DNA from: Acuticoccus sp. MNP-M23 | GTDB taxonomy: Bacteria; Pseudomonadota; Alphaproteobacteria; Rhizobiales; Amorphaceae | Assembly (NCBI RefSeq): GCF_031195445.1 | Contig: NZ_CP133480.1 | Location: forward strand, 62,001-126,000 | Length of the DNA: 64,000 nucleotides | Direction: 5' to 3' | Shown here: positions 45,627 through 53,920 of the stretch, one piece after another | Position numbering within the stretch: the first letter of the stretch is position 1 | Layout: the number at the start of each line of letters is the position of its first letter | Notes under the pieces: model-generated | What the model was told of the DNA's origin: nothing | The model's database searches: none | What the model saw: the letters and a program-made list of their open reading frames with translations, nothing else | Position numbers and translations under genes: made by a program

Positions 45627-46367
45627 ATGAACTGGAGCTGGGACCACTTCTTCCGCTACCTCACCAGCCCGTTCCTGCTGGAAGGGGTGATCAACACGGT
45701 GTGGCTGGCGATCGTCGCCATGATCATCGGCGTCTCGCTGGGCGTTGTGCTCGCCTTCATGCGCATGTCGAAGAGCCGGATCCTGCGCTTCGTCTCCGGC
45801 GTCTACATCTGGCTGTGGCGCGGCACGCCGCTCCTCGTCCAGCTCGTCATCATCTACACCGGGCTGCCGCAGCTCGGCATCCGCCTCGGCGTGATCGAAA
45901 GCGCCATCCTCGCGCTTTCCCTGCACGAAGGCGCCTACTTCGCCGAAATTGCCCGCTCCGGCATCATGTCGGTCGGCAAGGGGCAGGAGGATGCCTCCCG
46001 CGCGCTGGGCATGACGTGGTGGCAGCGGATGAAGATCGTCATCATTCCGCAGGCGACCCGCATCATCATTCCGCCGCTCGGCAACCAGTTCAACCTGATG
46101 CTGAAGACAACCTCGCTCGCCTCCGTCATCTCGATGGAAGAGCTGCTGCGCCATGCCCAGCAGCTGGCGCAGATCGAGTTCCGCGTCCTCGAAGTCTATT
46201 TCTGCGCGGCCATCTGGTACCTCTTCCTCACCACCGTCTGGGGCCAGGTGCAGATCCGCCTCGAAGCGCACTACGACCGCCCCTTCGGCCCGGCGGGCGG
46301 CGACGACCGCTCCACCCGCCAGAAGGTTCTCGACAAGTTCCGCGGCCCTGCCGCCACCCAGGCATGA
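45627..46367 (+). CDS. Amino acid ABC transporter permease
   Basis: A 246-residue HisMQ/GlnP-type permease with about five helices. EAA loop reads [34 protein letters not shown], the ATPase contact. [22 protein letters not shown] is the typical N-terminal helical region of polar amino acid permeases. ATG 45627 has GAGAGAGG 8 bp upstream; a TTG at 45609 is in frame. Only one permease gene is present, so the transporter would be a homodimer. Stop overlaps the ATPase start (ATGA). Confidence 0.94.
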   Translation: MNWSWDHFFRYLTSPFLLEGVINTVWLAIVAMIIGVSLGVVLAFMRMSKSRILRFVSGVYIWLWRGTPLLVQLVIIYTGLPQLGIRLGVIESAILALSLHEGAYFAEIARSGIMSVGKGQEDASRALGMTWWQRMKIVIIPQATRIIIPPLGNQFNLMLKTTSLASVISMEELLRHAQQLAQIEFRVLEVYFCAAIWYLFLTTVWGQVQIRLEAHYDRPFGPAGGDDRSTRQKVLDKFRGPAATQA

Positions 46368-47206
46368 CGGAGACCGCCATGGAAAACGTCGCGCCCAATC
46401 TCAACGTCCGCACCCCGCGCGCTGCCCGCACGCTCGGCGAGCCCATTGTCGTCGCCGACCGCGTGTCGAAAAGCTTTCACGGGGTCCCCGTGCTGCACGA
46501 GGTGTCGCTCACGGTGCGGCAGGGCGAGGTGGTGGTTCTGGCCGGCCGCTCGGGGTCCGGCAAGTCGACCTTCCTGCGCTGCATCGACCAGCTGGAAACC
46601 ATCGATGGCGGCACGATCCACGCCTGCGGCCATCTGATGGGCTTTCGCGAGGGCAAGGGCGGCAAGCTGACCCCGCTGAAGGACCGCGAGGTTGCAAGGC
46701 AGCGGCGTGATCTCGGCATGGTGTTCCAGTCGTTCAACCTCTTCCCGCACCTCACCGTGCTCGACAACATCACCGTCTCGCCCGTAAAGATCATGGGCGC
46801 CGACAAGGCGGCGACCACGGCTCACGCCCGCGAGCTTCTTGAGCGCGTCGGCCTGCCGGACAAGGCGGACGCCTACCCCGGCCAGCTCTCCGGCGGGCAG
46901 CAGCAGCGCGTCGCCATTGCCCGCGCGCTGGCGATGAAGCCCAAGGTGATGCTGTTCGACGAGCCCACCTCCGCGCTCGACCCCGAAATGATCTCCGAAG
47001 TGCTCGACGTGATGATCGACCTTTCCACCGAGGGGATGACGATGATCGTCGTCACCCACGAGATGGGTTTTGCGCGTGCTGCCGCCGACCGCACGCTCCT
47101 GATGCACGACGGTCGCATTGTGGAAGACGCGCCGCCCGAAGAGTTCTTCACCAATCCCAAAAGCGAGCACACCAAGCTCTTCCTCTCCAAGATCCTGCAG
47201 CACTGA
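46364..47206 (+). CDS. Amino acid ABC transporter ATP-binding protein
   Basis: The 280-residue ATPase of the HisP/GlnQ class has Walker [11 protein letters not shown]-loop [18 protein letters not shown], signature [15 protein letters not shown], Walker [16 protein letters not shown] and H-loop VVTHEMGFA. An N-terminal 25-residue extension precedes the core, slightly longer than usual. ATG 46364 overlaps the permease stop. The PTE-family gene begins 2 bp after it, so all are on one message. Confidence 0.95.
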   Translation: MTETAMENVAPNLNVRTPRAARTLGEPIVVADRVSKSFHGVPVLHEVSLTVRQGEVVVLAGRSGSGKSTFLRCIDQLETIDGGTIHACGHLMGFREGKGGKLTPLKDREVARQRRDLGMVFQSFNLFPHLTVLDNITVSPVKIMGADKAATTAHARELLERVGLPDKADAYPGQLSGGQQQRVAIARALAMKPKVMLFDEPTSALDPEMISEVLDVMIDLSTEGMTMIVVTHEMGFARAAADRTLLMHDGRIVEDAPPEEFFTNPKSEHTKLFLSKILQH

Positions 47207-47208
47207 GC

Positions 47209-48231
47209 ATGGGCGTCGTTCGCACCGTATGCGGGGACGTGGCGCCGGAGGCGATCGGCCCGGCCATGTTCCACGAACACGTCCTGTTCGACATCGTGCC
47301 GCCGGGCGCCCCCGGAGACCGGAGCGCCGCGATAACGCCCGCCAACCGCTGGCAGATCGACTACCGCTCCAACGAAACCCCGGCCAACGCGCACCAACAG
47401 GACGTCGACGTTGCGGCTGAAGAACTGCGCGCGTTCTCTGCCGACGGCGGCGCGCTGATCGTCGACCAGTCCGTCGCGGGGCTGGCGCGCGATGCTGCGG
47501 GGCTGGCGCGGGCCAGCGAAGCGTCCGGCGTGCATGTGGTGGCGGCAGCCGGCACCTACACCGCGCCATTTCTCTCGGCCGAAACCATTGCGGCCAGCGC
47601 CGAGATGCTGGCCGACCGCTTTACGGCCGAAATCACCACCGGGCTCGATGGCACGACCGTTCGCGCCGGGCTCATCGGCGAGATCGGCTGCTCCTGGCCG
47701 ATGGTGCCCGTTGAAGCGCGCGCGCTGGAGGCCGCGGCAGGCGCGCAGGCGCGCACCGGCGCGGCCATCAGCGTTCACCCCGGCCGGCATCCGGACGCGT
47801 GCGGTGCCATTCTCGATATTCTGGAGGGTGCCGGCGCCGACCTTTCGCGCGTGGTCCTTTGCCATATGGACCGCACCTGTCCGGACGGAACGGGTATCCG
47901 TCCGCTGCTGGAGCGCGGCGCCTGCGTGGAATGGGATTTCTTCGGCATCGAGCAATCGCACTACTGGATGGGCGCGGTAGAGCTTCCCACCGATCTTGCG
48001 CGCCTGCGCTTCATTGCCGCCCACGCAGACGCGGGCTTCGGCGACCAGATCACCATCAGCCACGACATCTGCACCAAGACGCGGCTGACCCGCTGGGGCG
48101 GCCACGGCTACGGCCACATCCTGCGCAACGTGCGCCCGCTGATGGCCCGCCTCGGCTTTTCCGACTCTCTCATCGCCGCGCTTTGCCGCGACACGCCCCT
48201 CAGGCTTTTGACACTCAAGGAGGCCGTCTGA
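47209..48231 (+). CDS. Phosphotriesterase-family (PTE/PHP) metal-dependent hydrolase
   Basis: A TIM-barrel amidohydrolase of 340 residues. Metal ligands are visible in order: His22 and His24 (FHEHVLFD), the bridging residue Glu158 (LIGEIGCS), His190 (ISVHPGRH), His219 (LCHMDRTC) and Asp286 (ISHDICTKT). The bridging residue is Glu, not carboxylated Lys, as in the PHP subgroup of E. coli YhfV type. C-terminal GGHGYGHIL is also characteristic. PTE-family enzymes cleave lactones, phosphoesters or N-acyl bonds. Here it is likely a lactonase or amidase in amino acid breakdown. ATG 47209; the stop overlaps the next ATG (TGATG). Confidence 0.88.
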   Translation: MGVVRTVCGDVAPEAIGPAMFHEHVLFDIVPPGAPGDRSAAITPANRWQIDYRSNETPANAHQQDVDVAAEELRAFSADGGALIVDQSVAGLARDAAGLARASEASGVHVVAAAGTYTAPFLSAETIAASAEMLADRFTAEITTGLDGTTVRAGLIGEIGCSWPMVPVEARALEAAAGAQARTGAAISVHPGRHPDACGAILDILEGAGADLSRVVLCHMDRTCPDGTGIRPLLERGACVEWDFFGIEQSHYWMGAVELPTDLARLRFIAAHADAGFGDQITISHDICTKTRLTRWGGHGYGHILRNVRPLMARLGFSDSLIAALCRDTPLRLLTLKEAV

Positions 48232-49124
48232 TGGCCCGGTTTCGCGGTACCTATACCGTCATGATCACAGCGTTCGATGCCAGCGGCGCGCTCGACCTCG
48301 ACGCCCTGGCGCGGTTCACCAACTGGCAGATCGACGAAGGCATCCACGGCCTCATCCCGCTTGGCTCCACAGGTGAGTTCCTGTCCCTCACCCCGGCCGA
48401 ACGCGAGGCTGTCGCAAAATGCGTCATCGACACGGCAGCGGGCCGCGTGCCTGTGCTGATAGGCGCCGGGGCCGAGCGCACCGAGGACGTGATGGACAAT
48501 GCAAGAATGTCGCGCGACCTTGGCGCCGACGGGATCATGGTGATCCCCCCCTTCTACTCCACGCCCACCCGGCCCGAGCTTTACCGGCACTACGAGCGCA
48601 TTGCCGGCGCCACCGATCTGCCGGTGATGATCTACAACAACCCCGCCACCGCCAACGTGGACCTGACGCCGGAGATCGTCGCCGAACTCAGCCAGATCGA
48701 GCACATCGACTACATCAAAGAATCCACCATGGACGTGACGCGGGTGCGCGACATCATCGACCTTTGCGGCGAGCGGATGACCGTGTTCGGTGGCATCATG
48801 GGGTATGAATCATTTTGCAACGGGGCTGAGGGCTGGGTCGCGGTGGGCTCCAACCTTCTGCCGCGCGCCTGCGCCGACCTCTTCACGCTGACCGCCGACA
48901 AGGGCGACCATGCGGCCGCCCGCGCCCTTTACGCGGAGATCCTGCCGGTGATCCGCCTTGTGGGCGGGCACCGCTATGTGGCCGCCACCAAGGCTGCGCT
49001 GGCGTTGATGGACCTTGGCGTCGGCGAGCCGCGTGCACCGCGCCTGCCGGTCCCCGCCGAAGAGATGGAGATGGTGCTGTCCGCCATGCGGGCAACCGGG
49101 CTCCTCCCCCAGCGCGCCGCCTGA
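48231..49124 (+). CDS. Dihydrodipicolinate synthase/N-acetylneuraminate lyase-family protein
   Basis: This class I aldolase-fold protein has 297 residues with Schiff-base Lys163 (YIKESTMD), Tyr135 (MIYNNP) and the GSTGEF loop at residues 45-50. The family includes DapA, NanA, KdgD and Delta1-pyrroline-4-hydroxy-2-carboxylate deaminase (LhpC/HypD). DapA itself for lysine would normally be alone, and another DapA-like gene lies at the window end. In this operon, immediately before an LhpFEB-like fused oxidase, a role as lyase or deaminase on a cyclic imine or 2-oxo acid is more likely. The start overlaps the PTE gene stop. Confidence 0.88.
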   Translation: MARFRGTYTVMITAFDASGALDLDALARFTNWQIDEGIHGLIPLGSTGEFLSLTPAEREAVAKCVIDTAAGRVPVLIGAGAERTEDVMDNARMSRDLGADGIMVIPPFYSTPTRPELYRHYERIAGATDLPVMIYNNPATANVDLTPEIVAELSQIEHIDYIKESTMDVTRVRDIIDLCGERMTVFGGIMGYESFCNGAEGWVAVGSNLLPRACADLFTLTADKGDHAAARALYAEILPVIRLVGGHRYVAATKAALALMDLGVGEPRAPRLPVPAEEMEMVLSAMRATGLLPQRAA

Positions 49125-49125
49125 C

Positions 49126-51969
49126 TTGCCGCAAGGCTTCACCTTCACGTTCGGCGGCGTGCCGGTTGCAGCGCGCCCCGGCGACAGCATTGCCGCCGCG
49201 CTGGAGGCCGCCGGCATTCGTGCTCTCGGCACCAGCCGCGCCGGGCGCGCACGCACCCATTTCTGCGGCATGGGCGCCTGCCAGGACTGTGTGGTGGCAG
49301 TGGATGGCGCCCTGTCGCGCCGGGCATGCCTCACCACCGCAAGACCCGGCATGGTCGTGGTCCCCCAGCACGACGGCCAAACGATGCCGGCGCCCGTCCC
49401 GGTCGAAACGACACCGGCTGAGAATCTGTCTTGCGACTGTCTGGTGATCGGCGCCGGACCGGCCGGCCTTTCGGCTGCAATCGGCGCGGCTGAGGCCGGG
49501 CTCTCGGTTACGGTGCTGGACGAGCGCGGCGAACCCGGCGGCCAGTATTTCAAGCCCCCCAGCGACGGGCATCGCGGCAATGAGGCACGCGACCGGCAGC
49601 ACCGGCGCGGCGATACGCTTCGCGCGCGCTTTGCAACCAGCGGCGCAACGCTGTTTGCCGGAGAAACCGTGTGGTTTGCGCGCGAAATGCCCGGGCACGG
49701 ATTTCAGGTACGCACTGTGTCGGGGGTCCGGCAGCGCGTGTTCGCCGCAAAGGCGGTGCTGGTCGCCGCTGGCGCCATGGAGCGGCCTGCCATCGTCCCC
49801 GGATGGACTTTGCCCGGCGTCATGACCATCGGCGCCGCGCAGACCCTTGCGCGCCGATACGGCATTGCGCCGGGCGGGCGAGTTCTGGTGGCCGGCAACG
49901 GTCCGCTCGGCCTGCAACTGGCCGCCGAACTCATCGACCTTGGCGCCAACGTGGTTGCGGTGGTGGAGCGTGCCCCCTTCCGCACCACAGCCCTTGCCCG
50001 GCTTGCGCTTGCCGATCCGGGCCTGGCACGCGATGGCGCCGCGTATCTCCTGAAACTGCGGCGTGCGGGCGTACCGCTCCTGTCCGGCTGGTCGGTCGAG
50101 GCGCTGGAGGGGCACGACGAGGTGCAGATCGCACACTTGGCCGGCGAAGGCCGGACCCGAACCATCGCAGTGGACTCGGTTGCCATGGGCGACGGCTTTC
50201 AGCCCCAGATGGAGCTTGCCCGCCTTCTCGGCGTCCCCCTCGGCGACACGCCGCAAGGCGCGGCGCCAATCCGCGGCGACGATGGCGCGACCGCCGTTCC
50301 CGGCGTCTTTCTCATCGGCGATGCGGCGGGGCTTGGCGGCGCCCAGGCTGCGCTTGCCGAGGGCAGCCTCGCCGGTGCCGCCGCTGCCCGCTATCTCGGC
50401 CGCACCGCGGCGGACGACGGCAGCGCACGAAAGCGGCTTCAAAAGGCCCGCCGCTTTCAGGCCGCCTTGTGGCGTGCCTATGCGGCGCCTGCGCTGCCCG
50501 CGCCTTCTGGCGATACGCTGGTGTGCCGCTGCGAGCATGTGACCGCAGGCGAGATCGCGGACGCCATCATCGCCGGCGCGCGCGATCCGGGCGCCGTCAA
50601 GCGCGCAACGCGCTGCGCCATGGGGCGCTGCCAGGGCCGCATCTGCACGGGCGCACTCCTGAAAATTCTCGAACGAAAGGGCGCTGCCGCGCCGCCTCAG
50701 GCGTTGTTTGCGCCGCAGGTGCCCGCACGTCCCATTCCCGCCGCCGCGCTAGTGGTCGAAAAGCCGGAATGGGCCGGGCACCGCGAAAGCAGCCCCGCCG
50801 CCCGCCCCGCCGTGGAACCGGACGTGCCGCTTGAGGTTCACACCGCCGATCTGGTGGTGATCGGCGCCGGCGTCACCGGAATGTCGGCCGCGCTGTTTGC
50901 CGCCAGAACCGGCGCGCGCGTGCTGGTGCTCGACCGCGGGCGGATCAATGGCGAGGCCTCCGGCGGCAATGCCGGCAGCCTTCACCTGCAGCTCCTGTCC
51001 TGGGACTTTGGCGCCAAGGCGCTGGCCGGCGGGTCGCCCGCACTTCTGACGCTGCCGCTCCAGAAGGAATCCATCGCACTGTGGGGTGAGCTGGAAGACC
51101 AGCTTGGCGCCGACTTCGAGATGCGCGTCACCGGCGGACTGATGGTGGCCGAAGACGAAACCCAGATGGCCTTTCTGCGCGACAAGGCGGCAGCCGAAGG
51201 GCGCCACGGCATCCACACCGAAGTTGTCGGCCGCGACGAGATCCGCACGCTAGTCCCCGCCATCTCGGAGCGGATGGTGGCCGGCGCCTGGTGCCCCGGC
51301 GAGGGCAAGATCAACCCGCTGGCCGCAACGGCCGCCCTGGCGCGCGCAGCTAAAGCAGCGGGCGTGACGGTGGAGGAGCTGACACCCGTCACCGCCCTCA
51401 ACGCCGATGGCGAATTCTACCGCGTCGCGACACCGCGCGGCACGATCGAAGCCCGCCGCGTGCTGGTTGCCGCGGGCGGATGGTCCGCGCACATCACCCG
51501 GCTTCTGGGGGTCGACGTGCCGGTGCGGGGCGCGCCGCTCCAGATGGTAGTGACCGAGACGGCGCCGCCGCTGGTGCCCTGCCTTCTGGCCCATGCCGAC
51601 CGCCACCTCACCATGAAGCAGAGCGACGCCGGCACGCTGCTCATCGGCGGCGCATGGACCGCCCGCACAGGTCCCACCGGCCAGCCCCAAGTGCTACCGG
51701 AAAGCCTTGAGGGCAATTTGTGGGTGGCCGCGCGCACCATTCCGGCGGTCGCCGGCCTCTCGGTGGTCCGCAGCTGGGCAGCCATGAACATCGACATCGA
51801 TACCGCGCCACTCTTGAGCGCTCTGCCCGGCCATCCGCGCGTGGTGGTGGCGGCAACCGCCAACGGCTACACGCTCGGGCCGTTCATGGGGCGCGAGGCG
51901 GCGGCCGCCGTTCTCTCCGGCCGCCTCCGCCAGGATCTTGGCGGCCTGACGCTGGACCGCTTCGGCTGA
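49126..51969 (+). CDS. Triple-fusion amino acid dehydrogenase: 2Fe-2S, FAD/BFD and DAO modules (HcnA-HcnB-HcnC-like)
   Basis: A 947-residue protein joining modules that are normally separate subunits. Residues 5-85: Fer2_4 [2Fe-2S] domain with Cys47, Cys52, Cys55 and Cys68. Residues 100-460: FAD/NAD oxidoreductase (GAGPAG near 109). Residues 465-520: BFD-like [2Fe-2S] region, Cys467, Cys469, Cys497, Cys502 and Cys507 in CRCEHV and CAMGRCQGRIC. Residues 575-947: DadA/DAO-type FAD domain (GAGVTG near 580, ending GYTLGPFMG). Counterparts are HcnA/HcnB/HcnC (glycine to HCN) and LhpF/LhpE/LhpB (D-hydroxyproline dehydrogenase), and opine oxidases. TTG 49126 begins 1 bp after the DapA-like gene stop; no Shine-Dalgarno site is seen, so translation is coupled. 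The order matches HcnA, HcnB, HcnC. Substrate unknown. Confidence 0.9.
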   Translation: MPQGFTFTFGGVPVAARPGDSIAAALEAAGIRALGTSRAGRARTHFCGMGACQDCVVAVDGALSRRACLTTARPGMVVVPQHDGQTMPAPVPVETTPAENLSCDCLVIGAGPAGLSAAIGAAEAGLSVTVLDERGEPGGQYFKPPSDGHRGNEARDRQHRRGDTLRARFATSGATLFAGETVWFAREMPGHGFQVRTVSGVRQRVFAAKAVLVAAGAMERPAIVPGWTLPGVMTIGAAQTLARRYGIAPGGRVLVAGNGPLGLQLAAELIDLGANVVAVVERAPFRTTALARLALADPGLARDGAAYLLKLRRAGVPLLSGWSVEALEGHDEVQIAHLAGEGRTRTIAVDSVAMGDGFQPQMELARLLGVPLGDTPQGAAPIRGDDGATAVPGVFLIGDAAGLGGAQAALAEGSLAGAAAARYLGRTAADDGSARKRLQKARRFQAALWRAYAAPALPAPSGDTLVCRCEHVTAGEIADAIIAGARDPGAVKRATRCAMGRCQGRICTGALLKILERKGAAAPPQALFAPQVPARPIPAAALVVEKPEWAGHRESSPAARPAVEPDVPLEVHTADLVVIGAGVTGMSAALFAARTGARVLVLDRGRINGEASGGNAGSLHLQLLSWDFGAKALAGGSPALLTLPLQKESIALWGELEDQLGADFEMRVTGGLMVAEDETQMAFLRDKAAAEGRHGIHTEVVGRDEIRTLVPAISERMVAGAWCPGEGKINPLAATAALARAAKAAGVTVEELTPVTALNADGEFYRVATPRGTIEARRVLVAAGGWSAHITRLLGVDVPVRGAPLQMVVTETAPPLVPCLLAHADRHLTMKQSDAGTLLIGGAWTARTGPTGQPQVLPESLEGNLWVAARTIPAVAGLSVVRSWAAMNIDIDTAPLLSALPGHPRVVVAATANGYTLGPFMGREAAAAVLSGRLRQDLGGLTLDRFG

Positions 51970-51977
51970 GCTGCGGC

Positions 51978-53120
51978 TTACGAGACGAACACGTCTTCGC
52001 CCTTGCCGTCCGGCATCTGTTCGGGCCGCTGGCAAGAGGTGGTCATCTGGATGCGGCTGTCCTCGCTCGCGGCCCGTTCCAGCCCCTCCATCACCTCAAG
52101 CACATGAAGCGCAAGGCTTCCGTTCGCCCTGTGCGGCCGGCCTGACTGAATGGCGGCGGCCATGTCGAACACGCCCACCATCCGGTAGTCGGCCGCCTGC
52201 CGTCCGTCGCGCATCTCGCGGTTGGGATCGCCGAAGGGAAGCGCGTTGTCGGTCATGTCCACAAAGTCCCCCGCGCGGTCGGACACGAGAACCGGGCCGC
52301 CGAAGAAGTTGGGGTCCGGGTTCTGGATCGTGCCCTCGGTGCCATAAAGCTCAATGGGCGGACGGCCGTGCTTCCACACGTCCCACGATGCGGTGAGCGC
52401 CACGTTCGCCCCGCCGGCAAACGAAAGGATGCCGTTGACGGTGGTGAACACCTCCACCGGAATATCCTCGCCCTTGCGCGGACCGGAGCCGACGATCCGC
52501 ACCGACCGCGGCCGGCTTGCATGGGCGATGACACTGGCGACAGGGCCAAGGCAGTTGACCAGCTGAGTGATGGGATAGCAGCCGATATCGAGCACCGGCC
52601 CGCCGCCACGCTGGTAGAAGAAGAACGGATTGGGATGCCAAAGCTCCGCACCCGGCGTGGCGAAGGTGGCCGCACCGCCGGTGATGGTGCCGACGCGCCC
52701 GGCGTCGATCAGCTTGCGCACGCTCTGGTGGCCGCGGCCCAGAAACGTATCCGGCGCACCTCCAATGCGCACGCCTGCGGCATCGGCCTTCGCGGTCGTC
52801 TCCTTCGCTTGCGCAAAACTCACCGCAAACGGCTTTTCGGTATAGACGTGCTTGCCCGCCGCGATGATCGCGCCGTTGACCTCGGCGTGAGCCGCCGGGA
52901 TCGTGAGGTTGATGACAATCGCAATCTCCGGGTCGGCCAGAAGGTCGGCCACGGTGCTGGCGCGAACGTCGTAGGTTTCGGCCTTGGCTCTGGCGGCGTC
53001 CATGTTGGCATCGGCCACGGCGGCGACCCGCACCAGCGCGGAGCGCGCGGCGCCCTTCAGGTAGGCATCGGAGATGTTGCCGCAGCCGATGACGCCGAGT
53101 TTGACGGTTTCCATGGCCAT
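51978..53120 (-). CDS. Gfo/Idh/MocA-family dehydrogenase
   Basis: The 380-residue protein starts METVKLGVIGCGNISDAYLKGA with a Rossmann GxGxxx motif, then the family EKPFA segment (VYTEKPFAVSF; catalytic Lys), and GGPVLDIGCYPITQLVNCLG with the Asp/His-type active site helix. Such enzymes oxidise sugars or inositols, or reduce the reverse, with NAD(P). Its start overlaps the stop of the isomerase gene (TGATG). It is last in the LacI-regulated sugar operon, so it probably oxidises the imported sugar. It converges with the 947-residue flavoprotein gene. Confidence 0.92.
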   Translation of the reverse strand: MAMETVKLGVIGCGNISDAYLKGAARSALVRVAAVADANMDAARAKAETYDVRASTVADLLADPEIAIVINLTIPAAHAEVNGAIIAAGKHVYTEKPFAVSFAQAKETTAKADAAGVRIGGAPDTFLGRGHQSVRKLIDAGRVGTITGGAATFATPGAELWHPNPFFFYQRGGGPVLDIGCYPITQLVNCLGPVASVIAHASRPRSVRIVGSGPRKGEDIPVEVFTTVNGILSFAGGANVALTASWDVWKHGRPPIELYGTEGTIQNPDPNFFGGPVLVSDRAGDFVDMTDNALPFGDPNREMRDGRQAADYRMVGVFDMAAAIQSGRPHRANGSLALHVLEVMEGLERAASEDSRIQMTTSCQRPEQMPDGKGEDVFVS

Positions 53121-53890
53121 CAGCCGAAATTCCGGAGGATGAATTCGCGGCCCGTGCGCGCAAAGCGCACCGCGTCGGACGGCTTGTCGTGCTCCAGCAC
53201 CATCCACTTCACCCCGTGTGACTGGGCCTCGGCCCAGAGCATCGGCCAGTCCATGGTGCCATCACCAATGTCGGCCCAGCCATCCTCGTCCACATTCTCG
53301 CCAACGCGGGCAATGTCCTTCACGTGGACCGCGGTGACCCGCGCCCGCTCTGCCGCCATGATGGCGGCAGGGTCGGCTCCGCCGCGCACCAGCCAGGCAA
53401 GATCAGCCTCGAACGTCAGCGGCGAACCTGCGGCGCCGGCAAAGAGTTCGGCCAGCGGCGTGGAGCCGGTCTGGTAGGGCACCAGCTCCCAGTTGTGATT
53501 GTGGTAGCCGAGCGCGATGCCGTGGTCCGCCATCCGCTCCGCCGCGGTGCCAAGCTCTGCGCCCAGCGCGCGCCAGAATTCGGCGGGGCGGCCTTCGCGG
53601 TCCTCCGGCGGCACGGCAGGCATGTAGAGCTCTTCGATGCCGATGGTCCGGGCCTGCTCCACCACCCAGTCGAATTTTTCGCGCAGGTCAGCAAGGTTTA
53701 CGTGCCCCGTGGGTGCCGCCATGCCGTGCGCATCGAGGGCGGCACGAACTGAAGCCGCATCGGCAAGGTGGCGGCCGACCGTTTCGACGCGCTTGAAGCC
53801 GAGGTCCGCCAGCGCGTCCAGCTGGGCGGCCAGCTCGCCATACTCGCGCAGGGAATAGAGTTGGATGGAAAGTTCGTCAGCGATTGTCAC
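53120..53890 (-). CDS. Sugar phosphate isomerase/epimerase-family TIM barrel protein
   Basis: The 256-residue protein has the AP-endonuclease-2/xylose-isomerase-like TIM barrel: IQLYSLREYGELAAQLDALADLGFKRVETVG at the start, ALGYHNHNWELV (His metal ligand and Glu), and FEADLAWLVRGGAD. The motif GxHNHxxE is typical of sugar isomerase/epimerase and inosose dehydratase relatives that bind divalent metal. Start is GTG 53890. It lies between the ABC ATPase and MocA genes. Paired isomerase and MocA dehydrogenase genes are common in 3-keto-sugar or inositol pathways. Confidence 0.9.
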   Translation of the reverse strand: MTIADELSIQLYSLREYGELAAQLDALADLGFKRVETVGRHLADAASVRAALDAHGMAAPTGHVNLADLREKFDWVVEQARTIGIEELYMPAVPPEDREGRPAEFWRALGAELGTAAERMADHGIALGYHNHNWELVPYQTGSTPLAELFAGAAGSPLTFEADLAWLVRGGADPAAIMAAERARVTAVHVKDIARVGENVDEDGWADIGDGTMDWPMLWAEAQSHGVKWMVLEHDKPSDAVRFARTGREFILRNFG

Positions 53891-53920
53891 AGGGGTAGAC
53901 CTTGTTTGAGGCGCGGCGGT

